Notes: generated by a model from the letters alone, not told the origin. A stretch of DNA of 64,000 bases from Haemophilus pittmaniae (GCF_900186995.1 NZ_LT906463.1:992001-1056000), one strand, 5' to 3'; positions 21,359 to 32,698 are shown, numbered from the stretch's first letter. Numbers and translations: made by a program.

Positions 21359-24070
21359 ATGAGCTTTTTAACTAAAATTTTTGGCAGCCGTAACGATCGT
21401 ATTTTACGTAAATTGAGAAAACAGGTTGCTAAGATCAATAAACTTGAACCTCAATTTGAAGCTTTAAGTGATGACCAATTAAAAGCGAAAACCGATGAAT
21501 TTCGCACTCGCTTACAAAATGGTGAAACCCTACAACAAATTTTACCGGAAGCCTTTGCAACCGTGCGCGAAGCCAGTAAACGGGTCATGGGAATGCGCCA
21601 TTTTGATGTGCAGCTAATTGGTGGGATGGTATTGACCAACCGTTGTATTGCAGAAATGCGTACCGGTGAAGGGAAAACCCTAACAGCCACCTTGTCCTCC
21701 TATTTGATGGCTTTGGAAGGAAAAGGCGTGCATGTGGTGACTGTGAATGATTACTTAGCGCGTCGTGATGCTGAAACCAACCGTCCATTATTTGAATTTT
21801 TAGGGATGACTGTTGGTGTTAATGTACCGGGTTTACCACCAGAAGCCAAACGAGCGGCTTACGCTGCAGATATTACTTATGCAACCAACAGTGAATTGGG
21901 GTTTGACTACTTACGCGATAATTTGGCCCATTCCAAGGAAGAACGTTTTCAACGTCATTTAGGCTATGCGTTAGTGGATGAGGTGGACTCAATTCTAATT
22001 GATGAAGCCCGTACACCATTGATTATTTCCGGTCAGGCGGAGGATAGTTCCGAGCTCTATATGGCGGTGGATAAACTAATCCCAATCTTGATTAAACAGG
22101 AAAAAGAAGATACTGAAGAATTCCAAGGTGACGGTGACTATACCCTTGATCTGAAAACTAAACAGGCTTACCTCACCGAACGTGGTCAGGAAAAAGTTGA
22201 AGATTGGTTGATTGCTCAAGGTTTAATGCCAGAAGGTGATTCCCTTTATTCACCGGGCCGCATTATGTTATTACATCATGTAATGGCGGCATTGCGAGCA
22301 CATACCCTGTTTGAACGGGATGTGGATTATATCGTAAAAGACGGTGAAATCGTGATCGTTGATGAACATACCGGTCGTACGATGGCAGGACGTCGTTGGT
22401 CCGATGGTTTGCATCAGGCAATCGAAGCAAAAGAAAAAGTAGAAATTAAGAGTGAAAACCAAACGGTCGCTTCGATTTCCTATCAAAACTACTTCCGTTT
22501 ATACGACCGCTTGGCCGGGATGACCGGTACTGCGGATACCGAGGCCTTTGAGTTCCAACAAATTTATGGTTTGGAGACTGTAGTAATTCCAACCAATCGT
22601 CCGATGATTCGTGATGACCGCACCGATGTTATGTTTGAAAACGAACAATATAAATTCGATGCGATCATTGAAGACATCAAAGATTGTGTGGCCCGCCAAC
22701 AACCGGTATTAGTCGGTACGGTGTCGGTAGAGAAATCAGAATTGCTTTCTAACGCATTAAATCAAGCAGGGATTAAGCATAATGTGCTAAACGCTAAATT
22801 CCATGAACAGGAAGCGGAAATCGTAGCTGAAGCCGGTGCACCGGGTGCTGTCACTATCGCTACCAATATGGCCGGTCGTGGTACCGATATTATTTTGGGC
22901 GGTAACTGGAAAGCACAAGCCACTAAATTAGAAAGCCCGACCGCTGCACAGATTGATGCCTTGAAAGCTGAATGGGAGAAGAATCACGAGATCGTGAAGA
23001 ACGCAGGTGGTTTGCATATTATCGGTACTGAGCGCCATGAATCGCGTCGTATCGACAACCAGTTGCGTGGCCGTTCCGGTCGTCAAGGTGACCCGGGTTC
23101 TTCCCGTTTCTATCTGTCCTTGGATGATGGTTTGATGCGCATTTATCTCACTGAGGGTAAACTTAATATGATGCGTAAAGCCTTTACCCAGCCGGGCGAG
23201 GCGATGGAATCCAAACTATTGGCAAAAGTGATTGCGTCAGCTCAAGCAAAAGTGGAAGCTTATAACTTTGATGGTCGTAAGAATTTGCTTGAATATGATG
23301 ATGTGGCTAATGACCAACGTCATGCCATTTATGAGCAACGCAACTATTTATTGGATAACGATGATATTTCTGACACCATCAAAGCCATTCGCAGCGATGT
23401 GTTTAATGATGTGATTGATCAATATATTCCACCGCAATCTTTGGAAGAACAATGGGATATCAAAGGCTTGGAAGAGCGTTTGCTACAAGAATTTGGTTTA
23501 GCGCTACCGATCGCCCATTGGTTGGAAGAAAACAACAATTTACATGAGGAAAATCTACGCGAACGGATCATTCAGGAAGCGGAAGATGAATATGCAGCCA
23601 AAGAAGTATTAGCGGGGTCAGAGACTATGCGCCATTTTGAAAAAGGCGTGATGTTACAAACCCTTGATGAACTTTGGAAAGAGCACTTGGCGTCTATGGA
23701 CTATTTACGTCAAGGTATTCATTTACGCGGTTATGCACAAAAAGATCCGAAGCAGGAATACAAAAAAGAGTCCTTCCGGATGTTTACGGAAATGCTAGAT
23801 TCCTTGAAACATCATGTGATTGGCACACTAACCCGCGTGAAAGTGCGTACTCAGGAAGAAATTGAGGAAAGTGAGCGCCAACGTGTAGAGGCGGCAGAAC
23901 GCGAAGCGGCTAGCTATCGCGAATTAGGTGATGAACCAAACACGGCCAATAACACACAGGAAAGTAGTGATCCTTATGCCGATCAGCACATCGGGCGTAA
24001 TGAGCCTTGCCCATGTGGTAGTGGTAAAAAATATAAACATTGCCACGGTAATCGTGCCCGTTATGCTTAG
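21359..24070 (+). CDS. secA: Protein translocase ATPase SecA
   Basis: A 903-residue motor that pushes preproteins through SecYEG. It has Walker [23 protein letters not shown] (Walker B), [10 protein letters not shown] and [15 protein letters not shown] (helicase motifs V and VI), and the C-terminal zinc-binding SecB-docking tail [17 protein letters not shown] 21359 ([10 protein letters not shown]) is 6 bases after TAAGAGA; the longer frame upstream overlaps the regulatory helix. Expression is predicted to be controlled by SecM stalling. The gene ends before a GGGGGC/GCCCCC terminator, and mutT follows. Confidence 0.98.
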   Translation: MSFLTKIFGSRNDRILRKLRKQVAKINKLEPQFEALSDDQLKAKTDEFRTRLQNGETLQQILPEAFATVREASKRVMGMRHFDVQLIGGMVLTNRCIAEMRTGEGKTLTATLSSYLMALEGKGVHVVTVNDYLARRDAETNRPLFEFLGMTVGVNVPGLPPEAKRAAYAADITYATNSELGFDYLRDNLAHSKEERFQRHLGYALVDEVDSILIDEARTPLIISGQAEDSSELYMAVDKLIPILIKQEKEDTEEFQGDGDYTLDLKTKQAYLTERGQEKVEDWLIAQGLMPEGDSLYSPGRIMLLHHVMAALRAHTLFERDVDYIVKDGEIVIVDEHTGRTMAGRRWSDGLHQAIEAKEKVEIKSENQTVASISYQNYFRLYDRLAGMTGTADTEAFEFQQIYGLETVVIPTNRPMIRDDRTDVMFENEQYKFDAIIEDIKDCVARQQPVLVGTVSVEKSELLSNALNQAGIKHNVLNAKFHEQEAEIVAEAGAPGAVTIATNMAGRGTDIILGGNWKAQATKLESPTAAQIDALKAEWEKNHEIVKNAGGLHIIGTERHESRRIDNQLRGRSGRQGDPGSSRFYLSLDDGLMRIYLTEGKLNMMRKAFTQPGEAMESKLLAKVIASAQAKVEAYNFDGRKNLLEYDDVANDQRHAIYEQRNYLLDNDDISDTIKAIRSDVFNDVIDQYIPPQSLEEQWDIKGLEERLLQEFGLALPIAHWLEENNNLHEENLRERIIQEAEDEYAAKEVLAGSETMRHFEKGVMLQTLDELWKEHLASMDYLRQGIHLRGYAQKDPKQEYKKESFRMFTEMLDSLKHHVIGTLTRVKVRTQEEIEESERQRVEAAEREAASYRELGDEPNTANNTQESSDPYADQHIGRNEPCPCGSGKKYKHCHGNRARYA

Positions 24071-24094
24071 GGCTTGATTTTAAAGGGAAAATAG

Positions 24095-24172
24095 GTTTTT
24101 TATCTATCTCTAATAAAATCAATGACTTAGCAGTTGTTTTTGGCAAAACTTTTTAAATCGAGGGGGCGTTTA
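24095..24172 (-). repeat. Dispersed intergenic repeat, copy 3 (the only minus-orientation copy)
   Basis: Reading the minus strand: AAACGCCCCCT, GTTTTGCCAAAAAC, and the core CTAAGTCATTGATTTTATTAG. It lies between secA and mutT. Its head supplies the 5' arm of the secA terminator hairpin. Confidence 0.85.
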
Positions 24173-24187
24173 AGGCCCCCGTTTTAT
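24162..24187 (+). terminator. secA terminator
   Basis: GGGGGC (24162-24167) pairs with GCCCCC (24175-24180) and is followed by GTTTTAT. The T run is modest, so some read-through into mutT, which starts at 24201, is likely. Confidence 0.65.
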
Positions 24188-24200
24188 AAAGGATAAACTT

Positions 24201-24599
24201 ATGGACAAACCCCGACGACAGGTGGCTGCCGGTATTATTCGTAATGAATTTGGACAAATTTATTTAACCCAACGTTTAGAAGGGCAAGATTTTGCCCAAT
24301 CCCTCGAATTTCCCGGTGGCAAAGTGGATACGGGTGAAACACCCGAGCAAGCGTTAAAAAGAGAATTGGAAGAAGAAATTGGTATTCATGTACTAAACGC
24401 CGAATTATATGAACGTTTTCAATTTGAATATCCGACGAAAATTTTAGATTTCAGTTTTTATCTTGTCACCGAATGGATCGGTGAGCCTTTTGGCCGCGAG
24501 GGGCAAGAAGGATTCTGGTTGGAACAACGGGATTTGGATCCTGCGCAGTTTCCACCGGCCAATGCCAAGCTTATTCAGCGTCTATTAGCGGAATCCTAA
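24201..24599 (+). CDS. mutT: 8-oxo-dGTP diphosphatase MutT
   Basis: A 132-residue Nudix hydrolase that removes 8-oxo-dGTP to prevent A-to-C changes. The Nudix box is complete: GGKVDTGETPEQALKREL then EEEIGI. QRLEGQDFAQSLEFPGGK fits MutT. AGGATAAACTT precedes ATG. The order secM-secA-mutT is the same as in E. coli. Confidence 0.95.
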   Translation: MDKPRRQVAAGIIRNEFGQIYLTQRLEGQDFAQSLEFPGGKVDTGETPEQALKRELEEEIGIHVLNAELYERFQFEYPTKILDFSFYLVTEWIGEPFGREGQEGFWLEQRDLDPAQFPPANAKLIQRLLAES

Positions 24600-24610
24600 A
24601 TCTCATCAAT

Positions 24611-24638
24611 AAAAAAGACCCGATATGTATCGGGTCTT
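24611..24638 (-). terminator. Terminator between mutT and the DUF5339 gene
   Basis: AAGACCCGAT-ATGT-ATCGGGTCTT; the minus-strand side is followed by six T residues, so it mainly ends the minus-strand gene that stops at 24656. Confidence 0.8.
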
Positions 24639-24655
24639 ACTAGAAAAAAGCTTAA

Positions 24656-24917
24656 TTATTTAACCATTGCCGCTTTAACTTGTTTCAATTGTTCAGTGGC
24701 TTGGGTACAAGCTTGCTCTTGAGCTGCTTCTGGTAATGCAGACAATTGTTGTTTGCTTGCATCATATTGTTGTTTTAGCATGGCTTGTTGGTCCGCAGGT
24801 ACTGCTTTTACGAAGGTATCGATTTCAGCAAAATATTTTTCACAGCTTTGAGATAAAGCCGCAGATGCTGACATTGCACAAGCGGATAATAATGCTGCAA
24901 ATAGTACTTTTTTCATT
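24656..24917 (-). CDS. Small secreted DUF5339-type protein
   Basis: An 86-residue protein with a signal peptide (MKKVLFAALLSACAMSASAA) and a helical mature part rich in Gln and Ala with two Cys (SCEKYFAE and QACTQATE) that may form a disulphide. It resembles the DUF5339 family of small periplasmic proteins common in Pasteurellaceae; function unknown. ATG 24917 is preceded by GGAG. It stands alone as a single-gene unit with its own terminator. Confidence 0.7.
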
Positions 24918-25017
24918 TTATTCTCCAATTTGGTTTGAAAACGTCATCTGGAATTAGACGACAGCTTATTGTATTCCTTTCAATCCTGAAAAACACAACA
25001 ATTTCTAAAGATTGTGA

Positions 25018-26052
25018 TCAAGCGCAAAATTCGACGGAAAAGGCTTCCAGTTGTTGCCAAATATCACCGTTGAACTGCTGTTTTGCACTACGTTCTATTT
25101 CGGCAAGCTGTTGACAGAAAAGATAGAGTTTATGGTAGGTTAGACGTTGCACCGCTTGAGTAAACAAAGCACGACGATTTTGCCATATTTTGAGCCGATC
25201 AAAAGCGGCTTTTAATGTCTGTTGCGGTAATTTATCTTGTAAATGATAAGGTTGTTGTGGGCGGCTTAATTCCAACAAAACCAAGAGTTCGCGTTGTATG
25301 GTGCGCAACAGGATGATCGGTTGGACATCTTCCGCCTGCAATCCCTGCAAAATACGCTTGGCTCTTCCCGCCTTGCCGGCTAATAGGGCATCTACCCATT
25401 GGAATGGTGTAAATACCGAGGATTGCTCCACCACAGCTTGCACTCTGACATAATTAAGCTTTTTATCGCCATATAGTAAATCCAGCAACTGTAGTGCCTG
25501 TTTGAGGGCGAGCAGGTTATTTTCATAGCTATAGCAAAGCAATTGAATGGCCTCGTTATCGGCCTGTAATCCCATTGTTTTAATTCTGCCGGCTAACCAT
25601 TTAGGTAGATTTTCCGGAGTTGGAGTTTGGCAGTTGATCAACAGACTATTGGGAAAACGTTCATTTAGCGTTGTAAACCAGCCCTGTTGTTCGGTGGTTT
25701 TATTTAATTTAGGGAGAACAAGAATCAATAGTCGTTCTTCATGGAGGAGGGAAATTAGCTGTTGTAACTTTTTCTGCTGAGTAGCATTGAGGTTTTCCGG
25801 ACATTCTAATAGTAGAATTTGTTTATTAGAAAAAAGCCCGACTTCCTGCAAGGACTGTTCCAGCGCATCCCAATCGGTATTGCTATCGATGGTAAGTCGC
25901 TCTTTTTCGCTAAAGTCGGCTATTGTCGCCTGTTCGCTAATTTGTGCTTCGCATTCCCCAAGCAACAAGGGATCGCTTCCAGCCAGCAGATAGACGGGTG
26001 CAAGCCGCTGTGCTAGCTGTTGAGAAAGCTGCTCAGGGAAGATACGAATCAT
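25018..26052 (-). CDS. holA: DNA polymerase III delta subunit
   Basis: A 344-residue subunit of the clamp loader; it opens the beta clamp. Typical segments are [13 protein letters not shown] at the start, [16 protein letters not shown] (degenerate P-loop region), [11 protein letters not shown] and the helical C-terminal collar domain. It overlaps lptE by four bases (ATGA), the conserved leuS-lptE-holA arrangement. Confidence 0.93.
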   Translation of the reverse strand: MIRIFPEQLSQQLAQRLAPVYLLAGSDPLLLGECEAQISEQATIADFSEKERLTIDSNTDWDALEQSLQEVGLFSNKQILLLECPENLNATQQKKLQQLISLLHEERLLILVLPKLNKTTEQQGWFTTLNERFPNSLLINCQTPTPENLPKWLAGRIKTMGLQADNEAIQLLCYSYENNLLALKQALQLLDLLYGDKKLNYVRVQAVVEQSSVFTPFQWVDALLAGKAGRAKRILQGLQAEDVQPIILLRTIQRELLVLLELSRPQQPYHLQDKLPQQTLKAAFDRLKIWQNRRALFTQAVQRLTYHKLYLFCQQLAEIERSAKQQFNGDIWQQLEAFSVEFCA

Positions 26053-26549
26053 TGTTGAGTACTATGTTGTAGGCCTGCCATTTTACCGATCAATTGGCGC
26101 GCAGCCTGATTACGCATATCGTTCCAAATCACATCACGTTCTGCCGACTTAGCTAAGGCAGCACGAGAGTTATCGAAGAAAGTGCGGTTGACTTTGGTAC
26201 TGATCGGATAGGTATTACCATTAGCCAGGCGCACGCTAGCTTCTACGTTTAATGCAAGTACTTTTTCCGCTTCACGACCTTGTTTGAAAATGGATGCAAC
26301 ATCATTTGAGGTTGATTCCTTATTCAAACGCAATACCGGAACACCTTGAGTTGCAGGCACAATATTGACGTTATTGGCTTGTAGCTGACGGCGTAATGCC
26401 ATCGACATTTCGCCATAAGGATCGCTACTTTCAAAGGCTAGGGTACGTAATTCCGGGGGAACCAAAGCACCGTTATCCAAATGCCATCCACAAGCGGTGA
26501 GTAGCGCGGTTGCAGCAACTAAACCGAGGGTTTTGATTGATTTCATCAT
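26049..26549 (-). CDS. lptE: LPS-assembly lipoprotein LptE
   Basis: A 166-residue outer-membrane lipoprotein that plugs LptD and helps insert lipopolysaccharide. The signal peptide ends in the lipobox LLTAC with Gly next, so it lacks an Asp+2 retention signal and should go to the outer membrane. [21 protein letters not shown] is typical of LptE (RlpB). An alternative ATG one codon downstream makes little difference. It lies between leuS and holA. Confidence 0.93.
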   Translation of the reverse strand: MMKSIKTLGLVAATALLTACGWHLDNGALVPPELRTLAFESSDPYGEMSMALRRQLQANNVNIVPATQGVPVLRLNKESTSNDVASIFKQGREAEKVLALNVEASVRLANGNTYPISTKVNRTFFDNSRAALAKSAERDVIWNDMRNQAARQLIGKMAGLQHSTQQ

Positions 26550-26602
26550 AAGCGTTTCCTTTCAAATTGCGGCATGGGATATGCCCATACCGCATTGCCG
26601 GA

Positions 26603-29191
26603 TTATTGCGGTTTAACTACCATATTTAATAATTTACCCGGCACATAAATCGCTTTTAGGATTTGTGTGTTTTCGGTAAATTTCTTCACATTTTCATCTG
26701 CAAATGCAACCGCTTTCACGGTTTCTTCATCCGCCTCAGCTGCAACAGTCACTTTACCACGAACTTTACCGTTGACTTGTACCACGATAAGTTTTTCGTC
26801 TTCTACCATCGCAGCTTCGTCAGCTTTCACCCATTCTGCATGGTCGATGTTGCTTTCGTTGCCTAAAGCTTTCCATAATTCAAAGCAGATATGTGGTGTG
26901 ATTGGGTAAAGCATACGCACCACAGCGCTCAATGCTTCTGCCATAACCGCACGATCTTGTTCGCTTTCTAATGGCGCACGGGTTAATTTATTCATTAACT
27001 CCATCACTGCTGCGATAGCGGTATTGAACGTTTGACGGCGACCAATATCATCGCTCACTTTGGCGATTGTTTTATGCACATCACGGCGAAGTGCTTTTTG
27101 ATCTGCAGAAAGTGCGGTCACATCTAAAGCGGTTTTTGCAGGATTTTGGCTGTATTCATACACTAAATTCCATACACGACCTAAGAAACGTTTAGCCCCT
27201 TCAACACCAGATTCTTGCCATTCAAGCGTCATTTCTGCAGGAGACGCGAACATCATGAAGAGACGCACGGTATCTGCACCGTATTTTTCCACCATCTCTT
27301 GTGGGTCGATACCGTTGTTTTTAGATTTCGACATTTTGGTCATACCGGTATGCACCAATTCACGACCTTCCGGATCAGTGGCTTTGATAATACGACCTTT
27401 TTCATCACGCTCAGGGGTCACTTGCGTTGGGCTCACCCAAATACGCTCGTTGGTTGGACTGGTGTAGTAGAATGCATCGGCTAACACCATACCTTGGCAT
27501 AATAATTTTTGTGCCGGCTCATCGCTGCTTACGAAACCTGCATCACGCAATAATTTGTGGAAGAAACGGAAATAGAGCAAGTGCATGGTCGCGTGTTCAA
27601 TACCACCGATATATTGATCCACCGGTAACCAGTAGTTAGCTTCCTCTTTATCCAACATGCCTTCAGCATAGCTTGGTGAGGTGTAGCGCGCATAGTACCA
27701 AGAGGATTCCATAAAGGTATCAAAGGTATCGGTTTCTTTTAATGCAGGCTCACCGTTGAATGTGGTTTTTGCCCAGTTAGGATCCGCTTTAATTGGACTT
27801 TTCACGCCATCCATGACCACATCTTCCGGCAGAATAATCGGTAAATCTTCGATTGGTGCCGGTACGGTTTCACCGTTTGCTAAGGTGAGCATTGGAATTG
27901 GGGCGCCCCAATAACGTTGACGAGAAACGCCCCAGTCACGTAAACGATAGTTCACTTGGCGTTTACCTACGCCTAATTTTTCTAATTTGTCTGCGATACC
28001 GTTGAATGCGCCATTAAAATCCAAACCATCAAACTCAGCTGAGTTAACTAATTTACCGTGTTCGACGAAAGCTTGTTTAGTTAAATCAATTTCTTCATCG
28101 GCAAGCGGTGCGATTACTTGTTTAATTGGTAAATCGTATTTTTGAGCAAATTCAAAGTCGCGTTGGTCGTGCGCTGGAACTGCCATTACCGCGCCAGTAC
28201 CGTAATGCATTAATACAAAGTTAGCGACCCAAATCGGTAATTTTTCACCGGTTAATGGATGAATGGCGAATAAGCCGGTTGCCATCCCTTTTTTCTCCAT
28301 AGTGGCAAGGTCTGCTTCTGCCACTTTGGCATTTTTTGCTTCACGGATGAATTCAGCCAATTGAGGATTTTTTTCTGCTGCTAATTCTGCTAATGGGTGA
28401 GCAGCTGCGATACCTAAATAGCTTACGCCATAGAAGGTATCTGGACGGGTCGTATAAACCGCAACTTTCTCTGCGGTATCTGCCACATCAAAAGTAATTT
28501 CCACCCCTTCAGAACGGCCGATCCAGTTACGTTGCATGGTTTTTACCATATCCGGCCATTGTGGTAGTTGGTCTAACCCACCTAATAATTGTTCAGCGTA
28601 ATCAGTAATTTTAATGAACCATTGTGGGATTTCTTTTTGTTCCACAGGAGTATCGCAACGCCAGCAGCAACCTTCGTGAACTTGTTCATTAGCTAACACG
28701 GTTTCATCGTTCGGACACCAGTTTACGGTTGAGGTTTTTTTGTACACTAAGCCTTTTTTATAAAGCTCAGTGAAGAACCATTGTTCCCATTTATAGTATT
28801 CTGGACGGCAGGTCGCAATTTCGCGATCCCAGTCATAACCAAAGCCCAACATTTTGAGCTGGTTTTTCATGTATTCAATATTTTCGTAAGTCCATTTTGC
28901 AGGTGCAGTTTTATTTTTAATTGCAGCCCCTTCAGCCGGTAAACCAAATGCATCCCAACCAATCGGCTGTAACACATTTTTGCCATTCATACGTTGATAA
29001 CGAGAAACCACATCACCGATGGTGTAGTTACGCACATGGCCCATGTGTAAACGACCAGATGGGTAAGGGAACATTGAAAGGCAGTAGTATTTCTCTTTAG
29101 AGGTATCTTTGATGGCTTTGAAGACTTTATTTTCAGCCCAATATTGCTGAACCGCAGGTTCAATCAAATCGGGACGGTAATGTTGTTGCAT
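26603..29191 (-). CDS. leuS: Leucyl-tRNA synthetase
   Basis: An 862-residue class I synthetase. The HIGH-type motif is [12 protein letters not shown], the signature loop is MSKSK in [16 protein letters not shown], and the CP1 editing domain includes [16 protein letters not shown]. Length is normal. It carries a perfect uptake signal sequence at 27110-27118. It is the first gene of leuS-lptE-holA; no T-box or obvious attenuator was seen upstream. Confidence 0.97.
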   Translation of the reverse strand: MQQHYRPDLIEPAVQQYWAENKVFKAIKDTSKEKYYCLSMFPYPSGRLHMGHVRNYTIGDVVSRYQRMNGKNVLQPIGWDAFGLPAEGAAIKNKTAPAKWTYENIEYMKNQLKMLGFGYDWDREIATCRPEYYKWEQWFFTELYKKGLVYKKTSTVNWCPNDETVLANEQVHEGCCWRCDTPVEQKEIPQWFIKITDYAEQLLGGLDQLPQWPDMVKTMQRNWIGRSEGVEITFDVADTAEKVAVYTTRPDTFYGVSYLGIAAAHPLAELAAEKNPQLAEFIREAKNAKVAEADLATMEKKGMATGLFAIHPLTGEKLPIWVANFVLMHYGTGAVMAVPAHDQRDFEFAQKYDLPIKQVIAPLADEEIDLTKQAFVEHGKLVNSAEFDGLDFNGAFNGIADKLEKLGVGKRQVNYRLRDWGVSRQRYWGAPIPMLTLANGETVPAPIEDLPIILPEDVVMDGVKSPIKADPNWAKTTFNGEPALKETDTFDTFMESSWYYARYTSPSYAEGMLDKEEANYWLPVDQYIGGIEHATMHLLYFRFFHKLLRDAGFVSSDEPAQKLLCQGMVLADAFYYTSPTNERIWVSPTQVTPERDEKGRIIKATDPEGRELVHTGMTKMSKSKNNGIDPQEMVEKYGADTVRLFMMFASPAEMTLEWQESGVEGAKRFLGRVWNLVYEYSQNPAKTALDVTALSADQKALRRDVHKTIAKVSDDIGRRQTFNTAIAAVMELMNKLTRAPLESEQDRAVMAEALSAVVRMLYPITPHICFELWKALGNESNIDHAEWVKADEAAMVEDEKLIVVQVNGKVRGKVTVAAEADEETVKAVAFADENVKKFTENTQILKAIYVPGKLLNMVVKPQ

Positions 29192-29333
29192 AGAAAATCA
29201 CCTTAAATAGACACCGCCGGAAATGTGGCGGTAAAGCGGATAAAAAAACGCGCATAGGATAGCTTAAAACGCTTAAGAATGGTAGAGGAGAGCACAAAAA
29301 GAGCCGTTACAAAGCAGGGTTTTGCAGGGCTTT

Positions 29334-29621
29334 TTAGAGCAGGGATTGAATCTCCGGAGGGAGCAATTTGGGCGCTGGAATCCAAACCTGTTTGTGACGA
29401 TTGAGTTCACCCTTTTCTAAGATAATGGTACTTTTGGGTACTTTGAATAATTTGCTTAAAAATTTCACCAAATACGCGTTGGCCTGGCCATCAATTGGTG
29501 GTGCGGTGATACTGATTTTAAGTTCATCGCCATGCAGACCAAGGATTTGATCCTTGGAGGCCTTTGGTTGTAGCAAAATATGCAGGCGTAAGCCCTCGGC
29601 GGTTTGTTCAATTGCGGACAT
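29334..29621 (-). CDS. yggU: YggU/DUF167 family protein
   Basis: A 95-residue protein with the DUF167 core [39 protein letters not shown]. The family is small and cytoplasmic, with no proven function. It lies downstream of yggT on the same strand, the same pairing as in E. coli, here with a repeat copy between them. Confidence 0.88.
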   Translation of the reverse strand: MSAIEQTAEGLRLHILLQPKASKDQILGLHGDELKISITAPPIDGQANAYLVKFLSKLFKVPKSTIILEKGELNRHKQVWIPAPKLLPPEIQSLL

Positions 29622-29647
29622 CGTTTGTTATGTGGAAAGAGACAAAA

Positions 29648-29667
29648 TGGGGCGTAATAAACGCCCC
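29648..29667 (-). terminator. Hairpin between yggT and yggU
   Basis: GGGGCGT-AATAA-ACGCCCC is followed on the minus strand by ATTTTGT. Its 3' arm on the + strand is the head of repeat copy 4. It is a weak terminator candidate because the T run is short. Confidence 0.5.
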
Positions 29668-29733
29668 ATGAAAATAAAAGTTTTCTTAGAAAATGCTTGT
29701 AAGTATTTGATTTTATTAGGGTATGGTAAAAAT
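29659..29733 (+). repeat. Dispersed intergenic repeat, copy 4 (+ orientation)
   Basis: It has the head AAACGCCCC, GTTTTCTTAGAAAAT, and the core GTAAGTATTTGATTTTATTAG, ending GTATGGTAAAAAT. It lies between yggU and yggT, both on the minus strand. Confidence 0.8.
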
Positions 29734-29749
29734 CTAAAGTTCGCGAGAA

Positions 29750-30325
29750 TTAACCCGCGAAGACCCAAAGCTGCCATAGATTACCTAATAAATCCAACAT
29801 CAAATTATTTAACAACAATAAAACTAACAGTACGACCATCGGTGAAAAATCGATCATGCCAAGAGTCGGTAGAATGCGGCGGATCGGACGTAATAGTGGT
29901 TCATTTAGCTGATTAATTTGGAAGTAAATACTCGCGCCGGCGTTTGTTTGTGCAAACCAACTGAGGAGCGCGCCAAGCAGTAGCACATAAAATATGGTCA
30001 CGCCAATCGATTTAATAATACCGAGAACGCCTAATAGCACAATACCGACAATATCGAAATTCAAGATGAATAATACGAATTTCAGTGCATTTAAGATAAA
30101 AATCATCACTAATGCCGCAATATCGACATTTTTAATCGGTCGGAATACGCTCCGTAGTGGGGCTAGAACCGGCTGGGTGCATTTCACCACAAATTGCGAA
30201 AGTGGTGTGTAGAAGTCCGCCCGGGCCAATTGTAGCCACACCCGCAAGACTAAAATGATGCAATATAAGTTAATGATTGAACCAATACTGCTTATTAAAA
30301 ATTGTGAAGTTTGGGAAAAAGCCAT
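29750..30325 (-). CDS. yggT: YggT family membrane protein
   Basis: A 191-residue inner-membrane protein made of two similar halves, each with a pair of hydrophobic segments and a conserved amphipathic stretch (VRCTQPVLAPLRSVFRPI-like in the first half, LNEPLLRPIRRILPTLGMID in the second). YggT proteins are implicated in osmotic shock tolerance and potassium-uptake complementation, but the activity is not settled. Start ATG 30325 overlaps the corA stop (TAATG), so translation is coupled to corA. Confidence 0.88.
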   Translation of the reverse strand: MAFSQTSQFLISSIGSIINLYCIILVLRVWLQLARADFYTPLSQFVVKCTQPVLAPLRSVFRPIKNVDIAALVMIFILNALKFVLFILNFDIVGIVLLGVLGIIKSIGVTIFYVLLLGALLSWFAQTNAGASIYFQINQLNEPLLRPIRRILPTLGMIDFSPMVVLLVLLLLNNLMLDLLGNLWQLWVFAG

Positions 30326-31272
30326 TACAACCAACCTTTGCGTTTAAAGTAAATATAAGGCGTCAATGCTGCTAGCATCATGAGGCCAAGAGCCATTGGA
30401 TAACCGTATTTGAAATGCAATTCCGGCATGACATCAAAGTTCATCCCATAAGTGGAGGCCACGAGTGTTGCCGGTAGGAACATTACGGAAACCACCGAGA
30501 AGAATTTCATAATTTTATTCTGTTCGATATTGATATAACCCATGGCCGCCTGCATGAGGAAGTTCACTTTTTGGAACAGGGATTCATTGTGCGGTTGTAG
30601 GGATTCAATATCGCGTAGAATTTCCCGCGCCTGCTCTAAAAGTTCGGTCGGTAAACGGGTTTTACGTACTAAGAAACTCAGCGCACGTTGCGTATCCATC
30701 AAACATTGGCGCACCTTGGAACTGGTATCTTCTTGTTCAGTGAGGGTGCCCAGCGCATCATCAAAGGCCTCATCTTGAGTTCCCTTCAAAATAACGTGGC
30801 TTAATTGTTCCAAATCTGCATAGACGTTTTCAATGACATCAGCCAATTGCTCGATTTTGGTTTCGAATAAATCCAATAACACCTCATAGGCATTACATTC
30901 GAGCAAACGCTGGCTACGCGAGCGCATCCGATAAAGGCGGAATGCCGGCAGTTCGCGATCGCGCAGAGTGAATAAACGACCATCACGAATGGTGAACGCT
31001 ACACTGGCGAGATCGGCGAAGTTATTTTCATCTTCGCAGTAGAAAAAGGAGTGTAAGTGCAGGCCATCTTCGTCCTCAAAGAAACGAGCGGATGCTTCGA
31101 TGTCTTCCAATTCTAAATAAGAGGCGAGGCTTTGGCCGAGGTTTTCCTGCAACATATCCCGTTCTTCCATGGTCGGTTCAAGCAGATCTAGCCAAACGGC
31201 GGCATTGAGATCGCTTTGCTCGTCATCGATACGGATGAGGCGGGAGTCTTCAATAGCGAATGCGTTAATCAT
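30325..31272 (-). CDS. corA: Magnesium/cobalt transporter CorA
   Basis: A 315-residue pentameric channel for Mg2+. The cytoplasmic funnel occupies residues 1-250; the two C-terminal membrane helices are joined by the YGMN selectivity motif ([13 protein letters not shown]), and the basic tail KRKGWL ends the protein. Length fits the gammaproteobacterial form. Upstream lie about 240 bases that may be a structured leader starting at a strong promoter (31518-31546). yggT overlaps its end. Confidence 0.96.
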   Translation of the reverse strand: MINAFAIEDSRLIRIDDEQSDLNAAVWLDLLEPTMEERDMLQENLGQSLASYLELEDIEASARFFEDEDGLHLHSFFYCEDENNFADLASVAFTIRDGRLFTLRDRELPAFRLYRMRSRSQRLLECNAYEVLLDLFETKIEQLADVIENVYADLEQLSHVILKGTQDEAFDDALGTLTEQEDTSSKVRQCLMDTQRALSFLVRKTRLPTELLEQAREILRDIESLQPHNESLFQKVNFLMQAAMGYINIEQNKIMKFFSVVSVMFLPATLVASTYGMNFDVMPELHFKYGYPMALGLMMLAALTPYIYFKRKGWL

Positions 31273-31394
31273 TGGTCATACTCCTGAGAGGATTATGAAC
31301 AGCTAACTGTGAACAAAAAAGGTCAAACGAATTACGCCGCACGCGGGCGGTGATTGGGTTAAATTATAGATTTTCGTTTGATGCAAGATGCCGA

Positions 31395-31511
31395 AAAAGG
31401 GAGGTAAATGTCTTACCGGCGACGCCGCCGATAAATTCAGGCGGAGTCTAGTGCGATATTCGGTATCGACTGTGACTGTCCAAAGTGTGTGTCCTTCTGG
31501 TGAAAAAATCG
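31395..31511 (-). ncRNA. Candidate structured small RNA or corA leader
   Basis: A transcript starting about 7 bases after the promoter at 31518-31546 would run through several self-complementary parts: CGATA-CCGAA-TATCG, CGCC...GGCG, GGCG-GCGT-CGCC, and last GGTAA-GACAT-TTACC followed by TCCCTTTTT, a possible weak terminator. No coding frame is evident, and it does not look like a tRNA, 4.5S RNA or tmRNA. It could equally be the 5' leader of corA. The region from 31273 to 31394 between it and corA shows no gene. Confidence 0.35.
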
Positions 31512-31517
31512 GGGCGC

Positions 31518-31546
31518 ATAATACGCGCAGAAAACGCGCCCGTCAA
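31518..31546 (-). promoter_or_regulatory. Strong promoter with GC-rich discriminator upstream of corA
   Basis: On the minus strand: TTGACG, 17 bases, TATTAT, then GCGCCCCG. This near-consensus layout with a GC-rich discriminator is the type found at stable-RNA promoters under stringent control. It overlaps the yajG terminator hairpin. Confidence 0.65.
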
Positions 31547-31557
31547 GGGGCGCGCCG
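31531..31557 (-). terminator. yajG terminator
   Basis: On the minus strand CGCGCCC-CTTGAC-GGGCGCG is followed by TTTTCTG. It lies 25 bases after the yajG stop and shares bases with the promoter above. Confidence 0.65.
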
Positions 31558-31581
31558 GATTTAAGCCAGAATAAAAAACAA

Positions 31582-32181
31582 TTAATTAACGTACTGATTA
31601 ATTGCTGCACCAACTTCTTGATCTTGATAGATATCGTTCACGATGCTTTTAAAGGTGTCGTTTAACACTTTTTGGATTTCATCATTGTTGGCATTAAAGG
31701 CGCCGGATTGGGAACGAGTGGCGTTAAAGACTTTGTTAAAGTTGCCTCTTGGGCCTTGTACATAAGCCACGACTTGGATTTTCGTATTGATGTTATAGCG
31801 AAGATTGCCTTGCTCGACGGTAGCATTGAAGGATTTTACTTCCATGGTTACGCCGGCATTGGCATTGTTTGGTGAACCGATACGAAATCCTTTGCTAACC
31901 AAGTTCTGTTGCATGACTTGTTGGAATAATTGCGCCGGTGCAGGTTGGGCATTAAGTTTGACCAATTCGCCCATGCGAGTATAGCTCGCGATATCCGAGT
32001 TGCTACGGCTGTCCTTGCTGCTAACGGTAACGATCGCCGATTGCGCCATGTTCATTGAAGCGGTTGGTGCCGGCGGAGTGAAACTTAAGGTGTTGGATTG
32101 TGATACACAACCGCTGGTGGCTACTGCGCCGGCAGCGATAAGCAGAGCGGATAAGGTTTTAATTTTATGGGTTAATTTCAT
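31582..32181 (-). CDS. yajG: YajG-like lipoprotein
   Basis: A 199-residue lipoprotein: basic N-terminus, hydrophobic core, and a lipobox ending TSGC at residue 25. [25 protein letters not shown] and LVSKGFRIG are shared with YajG of enterobacteria, a putative outer-membrane lipoprotein of unknown function. It is divergent from bolA, the same neighbour as in E. coli, which supports the name. Confidence 0.82.
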   Translation of the reverse strand: MKLTHKIKTLSALLIAAGAVATSGCVSQSNTLSFTPPAPTASMNMAQSAIVTVSSKDSRSNSDIASYTRMGELVKLNAQPAPAQLFQQVMQQNLVSKGFRIGSPNNANAGVTMEVKSFNATVEQGNLRYNINTKIQVVAYVQGPRGNFNKVFNATRSQSGAFNANNDEIQKVLNDTFKSIVNDIYQDQEVGAAINQYVN

Positions 32182-32259
32182 AATTTCCTCAATTGATTTG
32201 GCAAAAGCCTGATTATTGTGGCAAACTCGCGCGCCAATGTATAGCTTTTGGAGAGCAAA

Positions 32260-32571
32260 ATGTCAAAACAAGACGAACTTTACGCCCGTATTCAGGCAGC
32301 CTTTCATCCTGAATTTGTGACGGTAGAAAATGAAAGCCATATGCACAGTTCGGGACGTGGTGCCGATTCCCATTTTAAATTGGTGATTGTCAGCAGCGCA
32401 TTTGAAGGTATGCGCAAAGTGCAACGTCATCAACAGCTTTATCAATTATTTGCCGATGATTTGAAAAACGGTATTCATGCCTTAGCATTGCATTTATATA
32501 CGCCTGCGGAATGGCAACTGGCCGGTGAGGCTTTTCCTAAATCGCCGAATTGTGCCGGCGTTGGTCTCTAA
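32260..32571 (+). CDS. bolA: BolA family protein
   Basis: A 103-residue protein of the BolA fold. [37 protein letters not shown] holds the conserved His residues and the VxRHxxxY region. BolA partners with monothiol glutaredoxin in Fe-S handling and affects morphology under stress. ATG 32260 has GGAG upstream; the open frame starts four codons earlier. The stop codon is also the start of a repeat copy. Confidence 0.93.
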   Translation: MSKQDELYARIQAAFHPEFVTVENESHMHSSGRGADSHFKLVIVSSAFEGMRKVQRHQQLYQLFADDLKNGIHALALHLYTPAEWQLAGEAFPKSPNCAGVGL

Positions 32572-32645
32572 ACGCCCCTTTCAAATTTAACATTTTTCCT
32601 AAAAACGACTCTAAGTTATTGATTTTATTAGAGGTGTTTAAAAAA
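32570..32645 (+). repeat. Dispersed intergenic repeat, copy 5 (+ orientation)
   Basis: It begins inside the bolA stop codon: AAACGCCCC, TTTTTCCTAAAAA, the core CTAAGTTATTGATTTTATTAG, ending GTGTTTAAAAAAT. The last bolA codons supply GGCGTT, which can pair with the AACGCC head. Confidence 0.85.
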
Positions 32646-32698
32646 TATTTCTCTTTGTTTGTACAGAGGTGGACGATTAAATTTTTAAGCATAAATCT

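Noticed and set aside
29203..29385. Minus-strand frame between leuS and yggU
   Set aside because: It overlaps the end of yggU in another frame, has no recognisable features and no ribosome-binding site.
31395..31511. tRNA or 4.5S/tmRNA gene behind the stringent-type promoter
   Set aside because: No T-loop (GGTTCGA-type), no CCA end, and none of the conserved blocks of 4.5S RNA or tmRNA were found.
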